Below are positions 47,701-60,240 of a DNA stretch of 64,000 nucleotides, piece after piece; within the stretch, counting starts at the first letter, position 1, and each line of letters opens with the position of its first letter. The position numbers were made by a program, and so were the translations under genes. The DNA is taken from NCBI GenBank assembly GCA_008694505.1, contig VZDJ01000010.1:447775-511774 (forward strand), in the 5' to 3' direction. The stretch comes from Cyanoderma ruficeps. Taxonomy: Eukaryota > Chordata > Aves > Passeriformes > Timaliidae. Below the pieces are notes generated by a model. It saw only the letters and a list, made by a program, of their open reading frames with translations, was not told the DNA's origin and made no database searches.

Positions 47701-48951
47701 ACCTCTTTAAGTGATTACATGCATGATGTGGTCCTAATGATGTGTAAGGTAGTCTGTTCTTCAAGGCAGACTGTCCTTATATGCACTCTGCATGTCTCGA
47801 TAATTTGCCTTCGGATCCATCTTGCTAGCAAAACATTTGGTCCCATCCTTTGTGCTGTTGGGAAGTCAGATGGATAACAAACAGCTTGCTTTGCTTGATG
47901 CTTCTGTGCCCTCATTGAACTTGATGCCTCAGCCAAATGACATTTAATTTCCAACCCGTGTGGAGCTACGAGAGCTGAACACAGGACACGAGACACTTTT
48001 GTTCCATCCTTAGGCTGTCTTTGGTTCCTAGATCAATGATGGGATTGTAGTGAGGCTCACACATATTCTGTGCAGGGCCTCTGAAACTTTCCTGGGAACC
48101 TAAGGAATCAGTCACCCTAATGGACTTAGAAGATCCTTTTAACCACTGATAGGCACTGTATGACTGTGTTAAAAGTTTTGTGCATGGCGTATAAGAAAAC
48201 AGAATAATTTTCTCAGAGCTCTTATCACAAATAATTAATCATAGAGCAGTTGTAACTGAAAGTGTATTGTAATTTGGAATAATTTGCTTAATAGTAACAA
48301 ATTTATATAGTAAATTATGAAAGAAAGCAATACCCGTTCTGCTTCAAACTTCTTTGTTCAGGAAGATCTTTTTATTGCAGTTTGTAAGCCAAAAGAATAC
48401 AACATCTTCCTCCCACAGGGTAATTACTAAAATTGCATCAGTAGCAAACAGAGAAACAGAAATGGCATGCAGACACTGATAGATGCAAGTCTTTGCAGAT
48501 GAAAAGTAACAGAGATAGAATGCTGAAATAAAGACAGTAAGGAATAATTTTCACAAGGAAAATACATTTTTATAGTGTAAAGAGGACTAAAGACTACACT
48601 ATAGTGTATAGTCTCCTTGCTTTATAGGAGACTGGGATAGAAAACAGAAAGACAGAAATATGAAATTCTGCTTTGTAGCTATCTAAGTTTGCAGACTTCC
48701 AAAACCTAGCTACAAAGTCTATGGCGGTTTTAATCCATTACAATATCAGAGAATGTGTAGAAATAAGAAAACCTAGAAAATTAGGGAATAGGGAGGTTTC
48801 ATAGGCTTATTTCCTGCATACAAGGCAAGGCAATGGATTTCAGTATAATACAAGTGATGTGAAATTTGTTTCAACTTATCATTGTTTCACTTTTGTGCTG
48901 TGGTTTTCTAACTGAAGTAAAAACCATGTCTAACAACCTCATGTAGATTCA
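44751..48951. other. Intergenic DNA, no gene recognised
   Basis: AT-rich; no named repeat. The part at 47700-48080 has more CpG than its surroundings but no coding signal I can support. A 14-base perfect palindrome lies at 48595-48608. Confidence 0.7.
48595..48608. repeat. 14-base perfect palindrome TACACTATAGTGTA
   Basis: A self-complementary 14-mer. With one bulged position the pairing extends to AGACTA...TAGTCT (48591-48614). TATAGTGTA also occurs just upstream at 48571. Confidence 0.9.
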
Positions 48952-49386
48952 CATCCTGGTTCTGGCCAGGACAGGATTAATGTTTGCAGCATCCAGGAAG
49001 GGGCATGGCCAGGATACAGAGATTATTCTATAGCACCTCACCTCATTTTCTGGGAATGGTGAAGGGGGCCCCTTCCAAGTCAGGGTATGGAGGGCCAGCT
49101 GTTTTTGGGTTCCTCATGGTATAGTGATGAGCATTTGCATGAATATCCATTGCCTCTCTTGTTCTCTTTTGTTATTGTTACAGTTACAGTTCATTTTCTT
49201 ATCCTACTGCTGTTTTCAGTGTATTGTTCTTATCTCAGCCTGTGTTTTTTACCTTTGGTGCCTCCATTTTTCCTGTCGAGGCTGACTCAAGGAAGACAGA
49301 GGGGGAAGGAGGAGTGAGCAGTGCTGCATCATTTGGAGTGGTTTCAGTGGGAACACTAAATTGAAGAATACCGTTCCTAAACTACA
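48952..49386 (+). mobile_element. Solo ERVL-type LTR of avian endogenous retrovirus
   Basis: A block of about 435 bp that begins CATCCTGGTTCTGGCCAGGA, where ERVL-type avian LTRs begin TGTCCTGGTT, and ends CCTAAACTACA, close to the usual ACCACGACA end. Internal landmarks include GGCATGGCCAGGATACAG (48999), GGTCAGCTG-like text, an octamer ATTTGCAT (49133-49140), and TTATCTCAGCCTGTGTTTTT (49231-49250), all typical of this LTR class. No internal retroviral genes adjoin, so it is a solo LTR left by recombination between two LTRs. The pentamer ATTCA occurs just before it and again a few bases after its end, which may be a disturbed target duplication. Confidence 0.75.
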
Positions 49387-51902
49387 AAAAAACATTCATC
49401 AAAATGGGTACCAGCGTGCTAGCATTTAGAACTTAACTAGTCTCATTATTAAGTCAACAGTGAGACAAAAAAATTAAAGAAAGAAAATGACTATGTTGTT
49501 CCAGAGGAAAGTTTAGTAGCATGACTGAGCAGCTGACAAGATGGAATAAAATATTTGAAGGGATAAACAAAATGCATAGAATAAAACAATTGTTCGTATC
49601 AATACTCATACTCTGAACAGAATGCCAGAGCTTATCACTGACAGTAATAGAAACAGAGGCTGAGTCCTTTAAGGAAGCTGACTCCGCAAAAACTAACAGA
49701 CTAGAAGGCCTTATGAAACAGAGAACTAGGAAAAGTAATGCAAAGTAAGAAGGAGATACAGCCATGGAATCAAACATTAAATGTGGAGGAGAAATGTTAA
49801 GGATTACATAGTGAAGTCAAGAGTGTAAAAGATAAGTAAAGCAATACTGGCAAATGAAATGAATACCCTGAGATTAAGATAATGGAATTTCCAGGAGAGT
49901 GGATAGTACATGAGAGATGAGAAGTCAGTAAAGGAAGGAGAAGGGCCTCTAAGCACAGCTTGGATTAATTTACTGCCAGAAAAGTTAAAAACTACTAAAA
50001 CCTCTTCCAAAGCTCTGCCCCTACAAAAGCAATTTAGCACAAATAAAAAATCTAGCAAATTATGGAGCACTTGAAATACTATATAACAAATTCTCCTGAC
50101 TCTTAGAGTGACATAATTGTTAGCCTGTCAGTTCTTTGGGAAAGAACAGTTAATTTTCTTTGAATGTAGACCTAGCTTGGAAGCAGGATATTACAGCGAA
50201 GTCCTTTCCTTACTGTGAGAGTAGATGTTTTATGACCAAATCAGTTGGACCGAGCTACTGAGTTTTGGATATTGGTCAGTCTAGCTCTGTCCCTCAGGGC
50301 TGTGAGGCAGTGCTACAACTCTTGGGGCAGTCAGTTCCATCTCAAAAAGGAGGCTGGGTCAGCCAGAGACTTCACTGACAAGAGGCATTCCCAGCACCAT
50401 GTTGCTTGGATGCATTTCCAGAGAGCCTACCTGGTGGTGGAGCTCTTGTTTCTAGTCTTTAGGGATAAAGCAGTGGGTAGGCGAGAAACTTGGGTTTAGC
50501 CAAGCCACAATCACTTTTACTCTGGAAAACACTAGACAGTTACAAAACAACATCCTGTACATACCCTCCTCCCCCGCCTAGTGTGATCTCATCTCTCCCG
50601 GGAGTCATGTTTTGGACAACATCTTTCCTGACTTTTCATCATGCATGTGGTAGTGGTTTGCCCTTTTTACTCACACGATCAACTTTTATCATGGTCTCTG
50701 TCGTTCTTTTGCTCACATTCTTCAACTGGGAGTGGTGTAGTTTGCATACTCTCCACCCTCCATTGGCTTCTCAACATGGTTTGTCAAAGCAATGACTTTG
50801 CTGGTAGAAACCCCATTTCTCCAGAAAAGAAAAAAAAAAAAGATTATTAGATACCAATGGATCTTGACTGCTTTCTCAAGCAAGCAGGGATATGAGTAAA
50901 TGATATGTCAGAATGACATTTCTAAAAGGAGGAGTCATTCCTGGGATAATGTGAGTGAACTCCAGTGCAGAAGTACACTTTCAGTCTATATATTAAAAAG
51001 AGAAGAACACAGTCATTTCAATGCAAGTATTACACACTGCTGCAGCATAAATGTTTTCTCCCACAACCCACCTGTTTTAGTGGTACTTATACATTAGCAA
51101 CTTCCTGATGTATTTATAAATGGTGCTTGTCAATTTCTAACCCACTTTTCTGTTCAGGTTCTTTCCAAGTCAGTGGAGAAGCTGATGAGCTCTCATATAC
51201 TCCAGAGATTAGTCTATTTCTTGCATGGTCTGTATTGTAATTCTTTCTTTTGTTGACCTTTTTCATGTCTGTTTGACTTCTTTTCCTTCTAAGGGTTCAA
51301 TTTGTAGCTAACTTAAAGCCTCTTAGATTGTCTTGGTCCAGATCACCATGAAGATGGATTTGTATCACAGAGGAAAACTGCTACTATATTTGGCTTTAGC
51401 TGAGATCCTTGCTGACTCTTTGAGAAGGGAGGCCAAGGATTTAATTTATCATGGGACTGAATTCTTTTGTTACCTCTCCCATGATCTGGTCTCTGTTCAA
51501 TGGAGGACTCCACCCATTGCTGAGTCTGGCAGTGTTTCCAAGCAGCAGAACACTTACATCAAAGTAAAAAGGGGGGAAAAGAACTTAAAATGTTATTTCA
51601 GTTTTCACTTGTAAGTGCCACCATGGGAATAATTTACTGTGATGATCCAAGCATGCTGTTTTTCAGTGGTATTTTAGAACTCTACTGTAGAATTGGCAAA
51701 TAGATGATTAAACTGTCCTAAATTGAGATAAATGGACTAAGGCTGGAAATCTAGAATAGATTGGTGCAGAGGAAAGTGATGGAGAAGATGTCAGGGGAAC
51801 ATCTTTCTTCCATAGCATTATTTTACTTGTTACATACTGTTTTGCTTTCACAGAAGAATTTTTTGTAAAATACGTAATATCAGTGGGAAAGAACCCCCAA
51901 AT

Positions 51903-51923
51903 AACAACAACAACAACAACAAC
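51903..51923. repeat. AAC trinucleotide microsatellite, seven units
   Basis: Seven uninterrupted AAC units on the + strand. Confidence 0.95.
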
Positions 51924-54900
51924 CAAATATTGTTTTGGTATCTTTTATCTTTTGGCTTTATGGGGTTTGTTATCTGCTAGAAGGGATGCAGGAATTGTTT
52001 CAGCATACAGGGGAGACTGCCTGTTTTACTACTCAGTTGGGAAAAGGTTCCAGTGATGTTGGTCATGTGTGGTAGAAGAAGAAAATACGTAAGTACTTAT
52101 TTCATCTTTGGACACCTATTCAGAATCTTTTGTTTTAATACACGAGCACTTCTTTCTCCTGTCTTTTCAAACAGGCCATGGAGGACTCTTTTTGCTGCAC
52201 GCCAGATTACATATATTGGAGTTTAAAGTGACTGTATTAGAAAGAAGAGCTGAAACTGGGGAAAGAGCATTATAAATCATTTCTGTCTCCACATCAGTTT
52301 TGTTTCAGACATATTTTTGTCTCTATTAAATTGACTCTAGTGCCATTCATGACTAGCCCTGAGTTTGGTAATTTTCCACGGTGAAAACTAAGATGGATAA
52401 CTTTTTAACAGCTGTAAGAAAACAAAAGTGATTCTGTTGCATACATCTGGATGAACTGAAATCCAGCTTTCCAGTCAACCCATTCTCCTGCTATTTTGAG
52501 AAATAATCATGCTGTCTTATTTAGGATTATTTTAAATACTCTAGGCTTATTTGCAAGAAATATTATTCCCTGATTTAGAAGTCTTGCAGGCCTATTGACT
52601 TATATGGAGAGTGAGACTCATTGCCATTCTCAAAGGTATGTAAATAGCAGTTGTCAGTACAAACAAGACTGCAAAGAATCTTCCTTTGGAGGCCATGCAT
52701 AAAGGCTGGATGTTTACTTACTGCTAGAAGGAAAGTGGCTAATGTGTTCCCTGCAGGCACAGGTAAAACCATTCTGTCACAACAAGGCATCTCTCTGACA
52801 GAGTGTTTGAAGGGATATTTGATCCAGGAGTGCATTTTACCATTTTCATAGGTTATGAACCCTGCTGAAGATGGCAGAGAAGCTGAACTCTTTTTGCCAT
52901 ATGTAAAATCTTTGTTGCATGGGGTGTGTAGACAGTAGAAGATCACAAGCTGCTTGTGAGGTACACCAGAATAAAAAGATTCTGTTTTGTGATATACTGT
53001 GTTGAACCAAATTTCTGACTAGACAGCATAACTGAATTATTTCACTGGAAAATATAGCCAACTGGCTTGGCATTTGGTTTTATAGAATCTCTTGTAAGAT
53101 TATTGGTTCAGTCTGAGATGAACTGTGTAATCTTCTAATCAAGACAGGAGATCAGAGCATTGCTTAAGTGATAGTATCAAACCATGGCAGCACCATGTTG
53201 AGGACAGGAGATGAAATATATGATGTCTTACCCAGGAAGGTATCTGTGAAACTTACCTGGTAGAGTCAGAAAGCATGAAGACTCTGGAGAAGGCAGTGAA
53301 AGCTAGATTTTATTCACAGCTCCTTTGAGCAGTGCTATGAGGGAAAGTGGAGAACTAAGTGTTTTCTTCTTTTTTTTAAACAACCTCCTCACTTCCAAAA
53401 AAATCCCCATGTTTTAGAAACTGACTGGATATTCAGAGAAGAAACAAGGAAAAGAAAATAAGCTGATTTATTTAAATAGCAAATTATTTTAATTGCCCAT
53501 TTGATATATACAGTTGTCACCATAAATATAGTGATAGTTCCTAGTGTTGACAATAATTTGTTCATTTGTGATGTATTGCATGGCCCATAGTATTGGTAGA
53601 AATCATGTTTATGTCTTGGTCCAAGCTATATTGTAGAGATGGATGCAGGCACACGCTGCTGGCTAGAGGGAAAGAGGCGGAGTGTGAAATGGTATTGCAA
53701 AAGCTGAGAATACAACTCCTTCATAGGTAAGTATCACAGTTAAGAGGAAAAGCAGTTCAAGCAAAGTAATCCACAGGCCTTTGTGTAAGCAAGACTTCAA
53801 AGTTACAGTGCCTTGCCTCATCCTATTTTTCCTAGGTTAGAGGGTTTGCTTCCTGGTCCAATGCACTCTGCTTGGCAAGCCTCCTGTTTCAATTTCAGCA
53901 GGGCACTGCCTCCTCAGGGCTTCTACCAATATTAGTGCATACAGCGTTTACTGCTAGTCCTACACCATCCACAGAAGCTTCAGCTGGGTTAGAGCTGAAG
54001 TGTAAACGTCAAGGAAAATCCCATGTACAATTTTACCTGAAGGGCAGTCATACCACAAACTTGGTATAAAACAGTTACTTGAGAGTAGACGTCTGTAATG
54101 TGTCTGGCAGGTTTGCTAGAATGATCCCTTCTCTACATCTGTCTTATTTACAGCCCTGAAAATGCTCTGCAACATTACAGGATCAAAATGCTGTGAAGAA
54201 AATGTGACAGGAAAATGACAGATTTTGTTGAATTCTTCAAGTTTTGAATTTCTCTCTCAACAGAAACGACCTCTGAATTTTGTATGTTTATTTTCTGTGT
54301 TTTCAAGTCCCTCTCTTTGTTGTCAGCTTATCTGTTAATGGATATGAGCCAATGATTTGTCCATTTTTTGTAGGTCTGTGGTTGAAGGCACTTCTTCTAA
54401 GTGTTGGGAGTCCTTCCTTTCTGTGTGCGTGTTTCATTTTTCATCATTCATCATACTGCACTAGTCTGTACTTATTTATACTTATAAGATTTTCTTTTAG
54501 AATTTGGGAATTTAAATAGCCTTAATACCTATTGTCTCCACACCTATATATTTCCTTAATTTCTTCTGCTTAATTGATTTAATTCCTTTCCTTTTTCTGT
54601 CACAAAATTATTATGTTGTACATTCTATGTAAATATTATTAACAAAACTGTCCATGGACCTTTCACTTCCACATCCCTAAGCAATTACTTCTCGAACAAT
54701 TTTAGAGTGCTTTTGATGACAGCAAACTTATGTAAAAAACAATATGTAAGGATTACAAGTTGAAAAGATATGGGCATCAGTGTGGAACAGGAGGTGGTAA
54801 AATTTGGAAACGAAATAAATTAGTTTGGAAATTAAAGAAGAAAAAATTAAATTGTTCAAATAAAAGTAGAAATAATTTGGAAAAAAAGAAAGGAAATCAA

Positions 54901-55244
54901 AAAGCTTATAAAAAGTAGGCTGGAACCTGAATATAGAGCTTTGTAAGGAGTAAGTGTTTATGAAGAAAAAGAGTGACAAACCTTACAAAATTCAGCCTCG
55001 GTTGTTGAAATACAAAATTGTTGCTGAATGTGAATGAGAATTAAGAGGGATCACACAGTAGTGTCACCTGGCATGCTCCATTTGGGAACCAAGTGAGGGG
55101 ATAGGTATTTGCTCCAGGGATAGGGAAGGTATTCCACTTTTGGTAGTGTCAAGCCACCTCTTAATGATTACTTGGCCTTTTAATGATTACTTGATATCTA
55201 TGTTGCAAAGCAGCTTTAGATCATTAAGATAAGACACTTTACAC

Positions 55245-55268
55245 TAAAATCCACACATGTGGATTTTA
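55245..55268. repeat. Perfect 11-bp inverted repeat, 2-base loop
   Basis: TAAAATCCACA (55245-55255), spacer CA, and TGTGGATTTTA (55258-55268). Confidence 0.9.
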
Positions 55269-58200
55269 ATTTTTCTCTAAAATTGTCTCATCGGAGACAG
55301 ACCACAGCAGCAACATAAACATCTCTCAATGGTTCTTGAAAATACAACACAAAGAGGTTAATTAACTACTGTAGGGTAACTGGAAGGAATGAGTTCACCT
55401 GTTTCAAGATGTAATTAGAAACCAGCAATAACACCATCAGTGATGATTCTGACATTTCAAAAAACCTATGTATTGATGTAGATTATGACCTTGGTCTTAG
55501 TATCTCTAGTGATAATGCCAACAGAGCACAGTCTCAGCAAGTTAAAGCTTGCCCTTAAATGAGTAGTCCAAAACAAAGCACCTCTAGAATTCATCAATAA
55601 AGATAGGGCCATTTTGGACACCTCTCTCAGGTCCTTATCATCTGGGACCAGATCAGAACATGCAACCAGATTTTTTGCATCACCCATTTTTAAATTAAAC
55701 TTAATACAGACTAAAAATAAGTTCTTTCATTGGGACCTGACAGCGTAGGTTTAATGTTGTGAAAACTGAACAAATCAAATGCAAGGTTGTCAAGACATAA
55801 GTGTAATGCTTAAGTGGTAATCATCTTTCCTTTTCCATTCTATTGATTAACCACCTGAAAGGAAGAAAACAAGCTGTGATTTAGAGTCATTACCTCAGTG
55901 CTTAAAAAAGTCCTGATGTACTGCTGGAGCAACCAGTAAATATTGGTCACCTAGATTTTCACCATCTGTTCTATTATCCTCACAGTAAATAATCACTGTT
56001 GCAGCATTTAAATCAAAAACATGCTTAGAAAACTGTGCTTATTTCAGACAGGTCCGCTCATCACAGTTCACTTCAGCTCATCAAGCTGTTTCACAATTTA
56101 CCTACATGTTTTTCTACCTGGGAATATTATGAACAAGTAACAAAACAGGTGTGCACACACTTGGGGCATTTTAAACCTCAGGAGTATATTTGCTTACATT
56201 AGTCTGACTTTCCATAGTATTTCATACGACCAGTAATGATGAACTGCTTGGTGACTGTGACAGAGCCAGAAAGAAAAGCAGCAGCCTTTCTGCGGACTGC
56301 ACAGGGACTCAGTTCAGGCTCAATCACCTCATTGTGAGACCCATGCAGTTTAGACTGGGTGCACGATGTAGTTTAAGATAAGTATTAGTGTAGTCACTGC
56401 CATCTGAATATGATTTCATTATCTTACTTGTACAGTCCTGCCAACAACTGGATATCTAACCTTACACTGGAGAAGACAGAATTTATTTTTAAACCCACTT
56501 CCAATTTTCCAGTAATTTTGATTTTTGGCCAGTTTGAAATGTTAGGAATATGTAATTGGGAATGAATGGTTAAGATTATAAAATGATTGTGCTTTCAGTC
56601 CATAGTGTTTTTAGTGAATTAGCCTCAGTGTTTACAAGAGACTTGCAAAGTTAAAACTACAAAGCTTTAAAGTGAATTGCACCGTTTGTGTAATTCTCTG
56701 AGGAGGAAAATGTTTTTGCAAGGTTCTTGGCACAACTTTCTTTGGAATTGTTCGAGCCTTTTATTTACCAAACAGTGTATATTGTTAAAAGTAAAACTTC
56801 CCCTGTGCTCTAAATTTTGGCCCAGTTAATCTTTCATCAGTGCTGAAAACAGAGCTTTAATTAACAACTTTATCAGTTAACCCAGTCACTCATCCCAGTG
56901 CTTATCTGATACTGTGTCCATACAGGCGTTTGGGGACATCAGAAAAAGGCCGACTTGTCAGTGGGACAGCTGAGAGGACCTTGGTGGCAGGGGGAAAAAA
57001 AGAGACCACAGAAATGGATGACATTAAATGGAACTTGATACAAATCCAAAAGGAATTATCTGACCACAGTAGTCTAGGGCAGGCATAGATTTCTCTTGTA
57101 TTTCTCCCGGATCTTCTCTGGTATGTCACCCACAGGAACAGAGAGGAAGACAGTGGTCCCTTGCTGTGTGAATGTGGCATCTGGTGCAATTGAAGTCCTT
57201 TGCTGGGGAGGTGCTGACTGAGCTGAGAATAAAACCGTGCTGATGCTGTCGTCGCAGGAGCAGCCGGCTCAAGCCAGTCTGGGGCTCTTGGCCAAGGCAC
57301 TCATTAAGCTCTTTTGCTGTCTTCAGCAACAAAGATTTAGGGAGAAATCTGCTCTCCCCAGTTGCCTCTAATTTTTCTGCTTTCTATTGAAGGGGAAGAG
57401 GGTGTGTGTATATACGAGTGCAGCTGAAGGGGTGATATTAATGTTCGAGTCGACCAAAAATTTTATGTGCTTGCCTGTGAAGGGAACTGGGAAGAGTAAT
57501 GGGTGAGGACTTTCTGGTGGATGGCCAGAACAGAGGAAACCCATGCTGATTTTTCTTAGGGATGAAAAGGGAAGACATCCTTGTTTCCTTGTAAGCCTGT
57601 CATCACAGACCTCTTGTAGCAGAAGGAGTCTTGTGCTCCACTTCATGATGCACTCAATCACCAGTGGTATTTGTCATGCAAGAACTTTGGTCTGTGCCTG
57701 GTGGACTCTGTGACCAGCCCCAGGGAGGGTCTGACCTGTGGTTTTAGAGACCATGCCTAGTCCTTTAAGCCAAATAAATAACAATACCCAAGGATATATG
57801 TAGAAATTTAAAAAAAAAAAGAGGAACGAAAAGAATTGGTTTGCTTCAGATACTCCTGCTCAATAGTAAACATGGAAAATAAAAAAATAAAATAAGAAAA
57901 TAAGCAGGGAAATGTAAACAAAATTGCAAAAAATAAAGGCTATTTAGAGAAAAAAGCATAAAGAAAACACTTTGGGGATCAGCTGCACTTTCATTTTCTT
58001 CTTCACTTTACTTCATTTGCATTTGTGAAGTGGTCTGTAATGCTTGCACTTGGTTTAGACTCACATGGCATCATTTGTGGTTCAGAATTCTTACTCACCT
58101 CATTTTTCTCCCCTAAACAAAGATGTACCATTCATACAGTTGTAAAAATGTCTTGTCAGCAAAAAATCTGTAGTTCTTGCCAATGCAAGGAACTCTGATA

Positions 58201-59859
58201 TTAAAAGCATGCATGGCTTCTCTATCTTAAGATGAACCCATTAGCATGTGGCTGAAAAGTAAGTCCAAAAGAGAGAAATCGTGTTAAGAGGACGGAGTGA
58301 CTACCTGGTGCCAAGAAGATATTTTATGCTTGCTCAAGTGGTTTTGATGAGTTGATAGCTGAAATGTTTATGCTTTTATTCACATAGATAGCATACTAAA
58401 GAGTTCTATTTTAAACAGCAGATAATCCAAGTGGTGCATTTAGTTTGTGATGTAACTGCGTCTGGTGTTCTAAGACTTGGAGGTTTTCTCCTGCTCTTAT
58501 TGACTTCTAGCTGGGCCCTGCGAAGTGAGGCCCTTGACTTCTTTCCAGCATGAAAACAAAAAACAGGACAACATGCACAGGCTGTAAATTTTCTGTTTCT
58601 GTTGGTGCAGAATACAAATGCAAAACATCATGATGATGTCCACACCATCGCTAAATTGTGTGTAGTCACAAGGAGTTCTGCTGCTAAATGGAAAATCTGT
58701 GTCTTAGGAATGTTCAAGTGTGTGACTTGGTGATATACAGGATTTAGTGAAGCCCAGTTCCAAACTGTTAAATTTAAGTGTCATTAACAACTTTAGTCTA
58801 GTTTTGTTATGTACTGTCACCTCCTTCAAACTGCTGCATTCACTACCTGTGATTGCTTGCTTTCCCCACTAGCCCTTTTCCTGATTTTCTGATTCTTTCT
58901 CTTAAAAAAAAGAAATAGCTTTATTTCTACACTATCCTTTAAAAAAGAAATAAAACTTCCTTTATTTCCCTGTCTGGATCAGTTATATCCCTGGCATCAG
59001 ATCTTGGCTGACTGTTGAGGACTATTGTTTACTTATTCACTCAAATATTGTTAGTATTTTTTTTTCACATCCTAGAATGTGTAAGGGAGCTTTTATGATA
59101 AAACCAGCTGACATACCTCTTGAAGCCTCACCTTTCTATGGAGAGGTGTTTATTTTGATATAACTTCTCACACATTCAAAAGGGGCAGTAAACCAGAGTA
59201 GTCAAAATAAAATAAGCAGAAAAGGAACAATAAAATATTTGACTTCCATTTATCCTATCCTTAGTGACTTGCTTCCTCTCTTGCAATTCTTCTCTCCCTA
59301 GTAATCATAGGTTAGCAGCCCATTCCAATAACTTCAATATGTATATAACTGTCCAGACTATTTCAAAAACACCAGAGGCTGGTACAGCTAGTTATATTAA
59401 CTGCAACGGTGGAACCTTTTATGGATGATCTTCCCATGCAAATGGTTTCTAAATGTCTTGGTAGAAAAGCTGATGGAAAAATTTAAAGTATGTAAACTTT
59501 TCAATCTTTGTCTCCGAAGGAGTGACGTTTTACCAAGCCACTTGGTAGGTTCTGTGATAGGTTATCTAGCTAATGTTATGCCAGCTCCTCAGTTTGTGTC
59601 ATTTACGTCTATTAGTATTTGTCAAGGGCTGCCCAACAGCAGTGATTACCATGTGCCATCTGTTTGGCATTACTCATGACATCCTGGGATTTTGGCTTCT
59701 TGATGCCCTGGATCTGGGTCTTTCTCTGGGTGATTTTTAGTCTGATCTCTCCTGTGACACAGGGATACAGCCAATTTTTTTTTCTGTCCTATTCAAAGAC
59801 CTATTGCCAAAATTCCAGGGAGTGGATATGTATTAACAGTGATTGCAGACTCAGAGTAG

Positions 59860-60240
59860 GGAAAAGCCATTCAGTCCATCCCTGGTTTATGTCATTCATT
59901 AAAGATATTTGTCTAAACTATTCTTAAATGGTCCCATGACGCTAGTACCACAACTTCAGTCAACTGATTGACAGTGGTTAGTACTAGAAGGTTTATCCTG
60001 ATGCCTTCTCAAATGTCCCTTGCAGCATTCCTTCTCCTAGTGATCTTCCTAGCAGCAGCCTAGATGCAGATTATTACTTTGTTTTCCATGAATCTTCTCT
60101 TATCTAAGTTAAACAGTCCTGGGATCCTTCAATCACTTCTTCCAAGTTGCATTTTTTTCTGATGTCACTTTACCACTGCAGAACTCCTCTGGATTTTTCC
60201 TTCATCTGTATCTCTACAAGTGATTGAGAACATATTCCTC
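59860..60240 (-). mobile_element. Possible ancient CR1/L3-like LINE fragment
   Basis: The + strand has a weak but ordered resemblance to the reverse complement of old CR1/L3 3' ends: a 'cattcagtccatccc' segment (59870), a 'gtttatcctgatg' segment (59990), 'tcccttgcagcattcc' (60017) and 'tctaagttaaacagtcctgggatcc' (60102). These occur in the order and spacing seen in younger copies such as the intronic one at 3645-4038. Divergence is high, so this would be an insertion older than the other CR1 copies here. A profile search is needed to confirm it. Confidence 0.45.

Larger units (their letters stand above)
49387..59859. other. Intergenic DNA, no gene confirmed
   Basis: About 10.5 kb, mostly A-rich or purine-rich on the + strand (49440-50090, 54720-54990, 57810-57970). 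It contains an AAC microsatellite at 51903-51923, an A13 run near 50828, a hairpin at 55245-55268 and a 15-base duplication TTTAATGATTACTTG-like near 55160/55180. The part at 56900-57660 has a higher G+C content and some CpG; its minus-strand open frames (132 and 97 codons) match no protein I know. Confidence 0.65.

Noticed and set aside
49454..50070. Two minus-strand open frames of 107 and 88 codons, membrane-like
   Set aside because: They mirror a purine-rich + strand stretch and read as Ser, Leu and Phe runs; no family recognised.
25258..50864. Shared string AGATACCAATGG at about 25257 and 50851
   Set aside because: A 12-base match with unrelated flanks is expected by chance in AT-rich DNA of this length.
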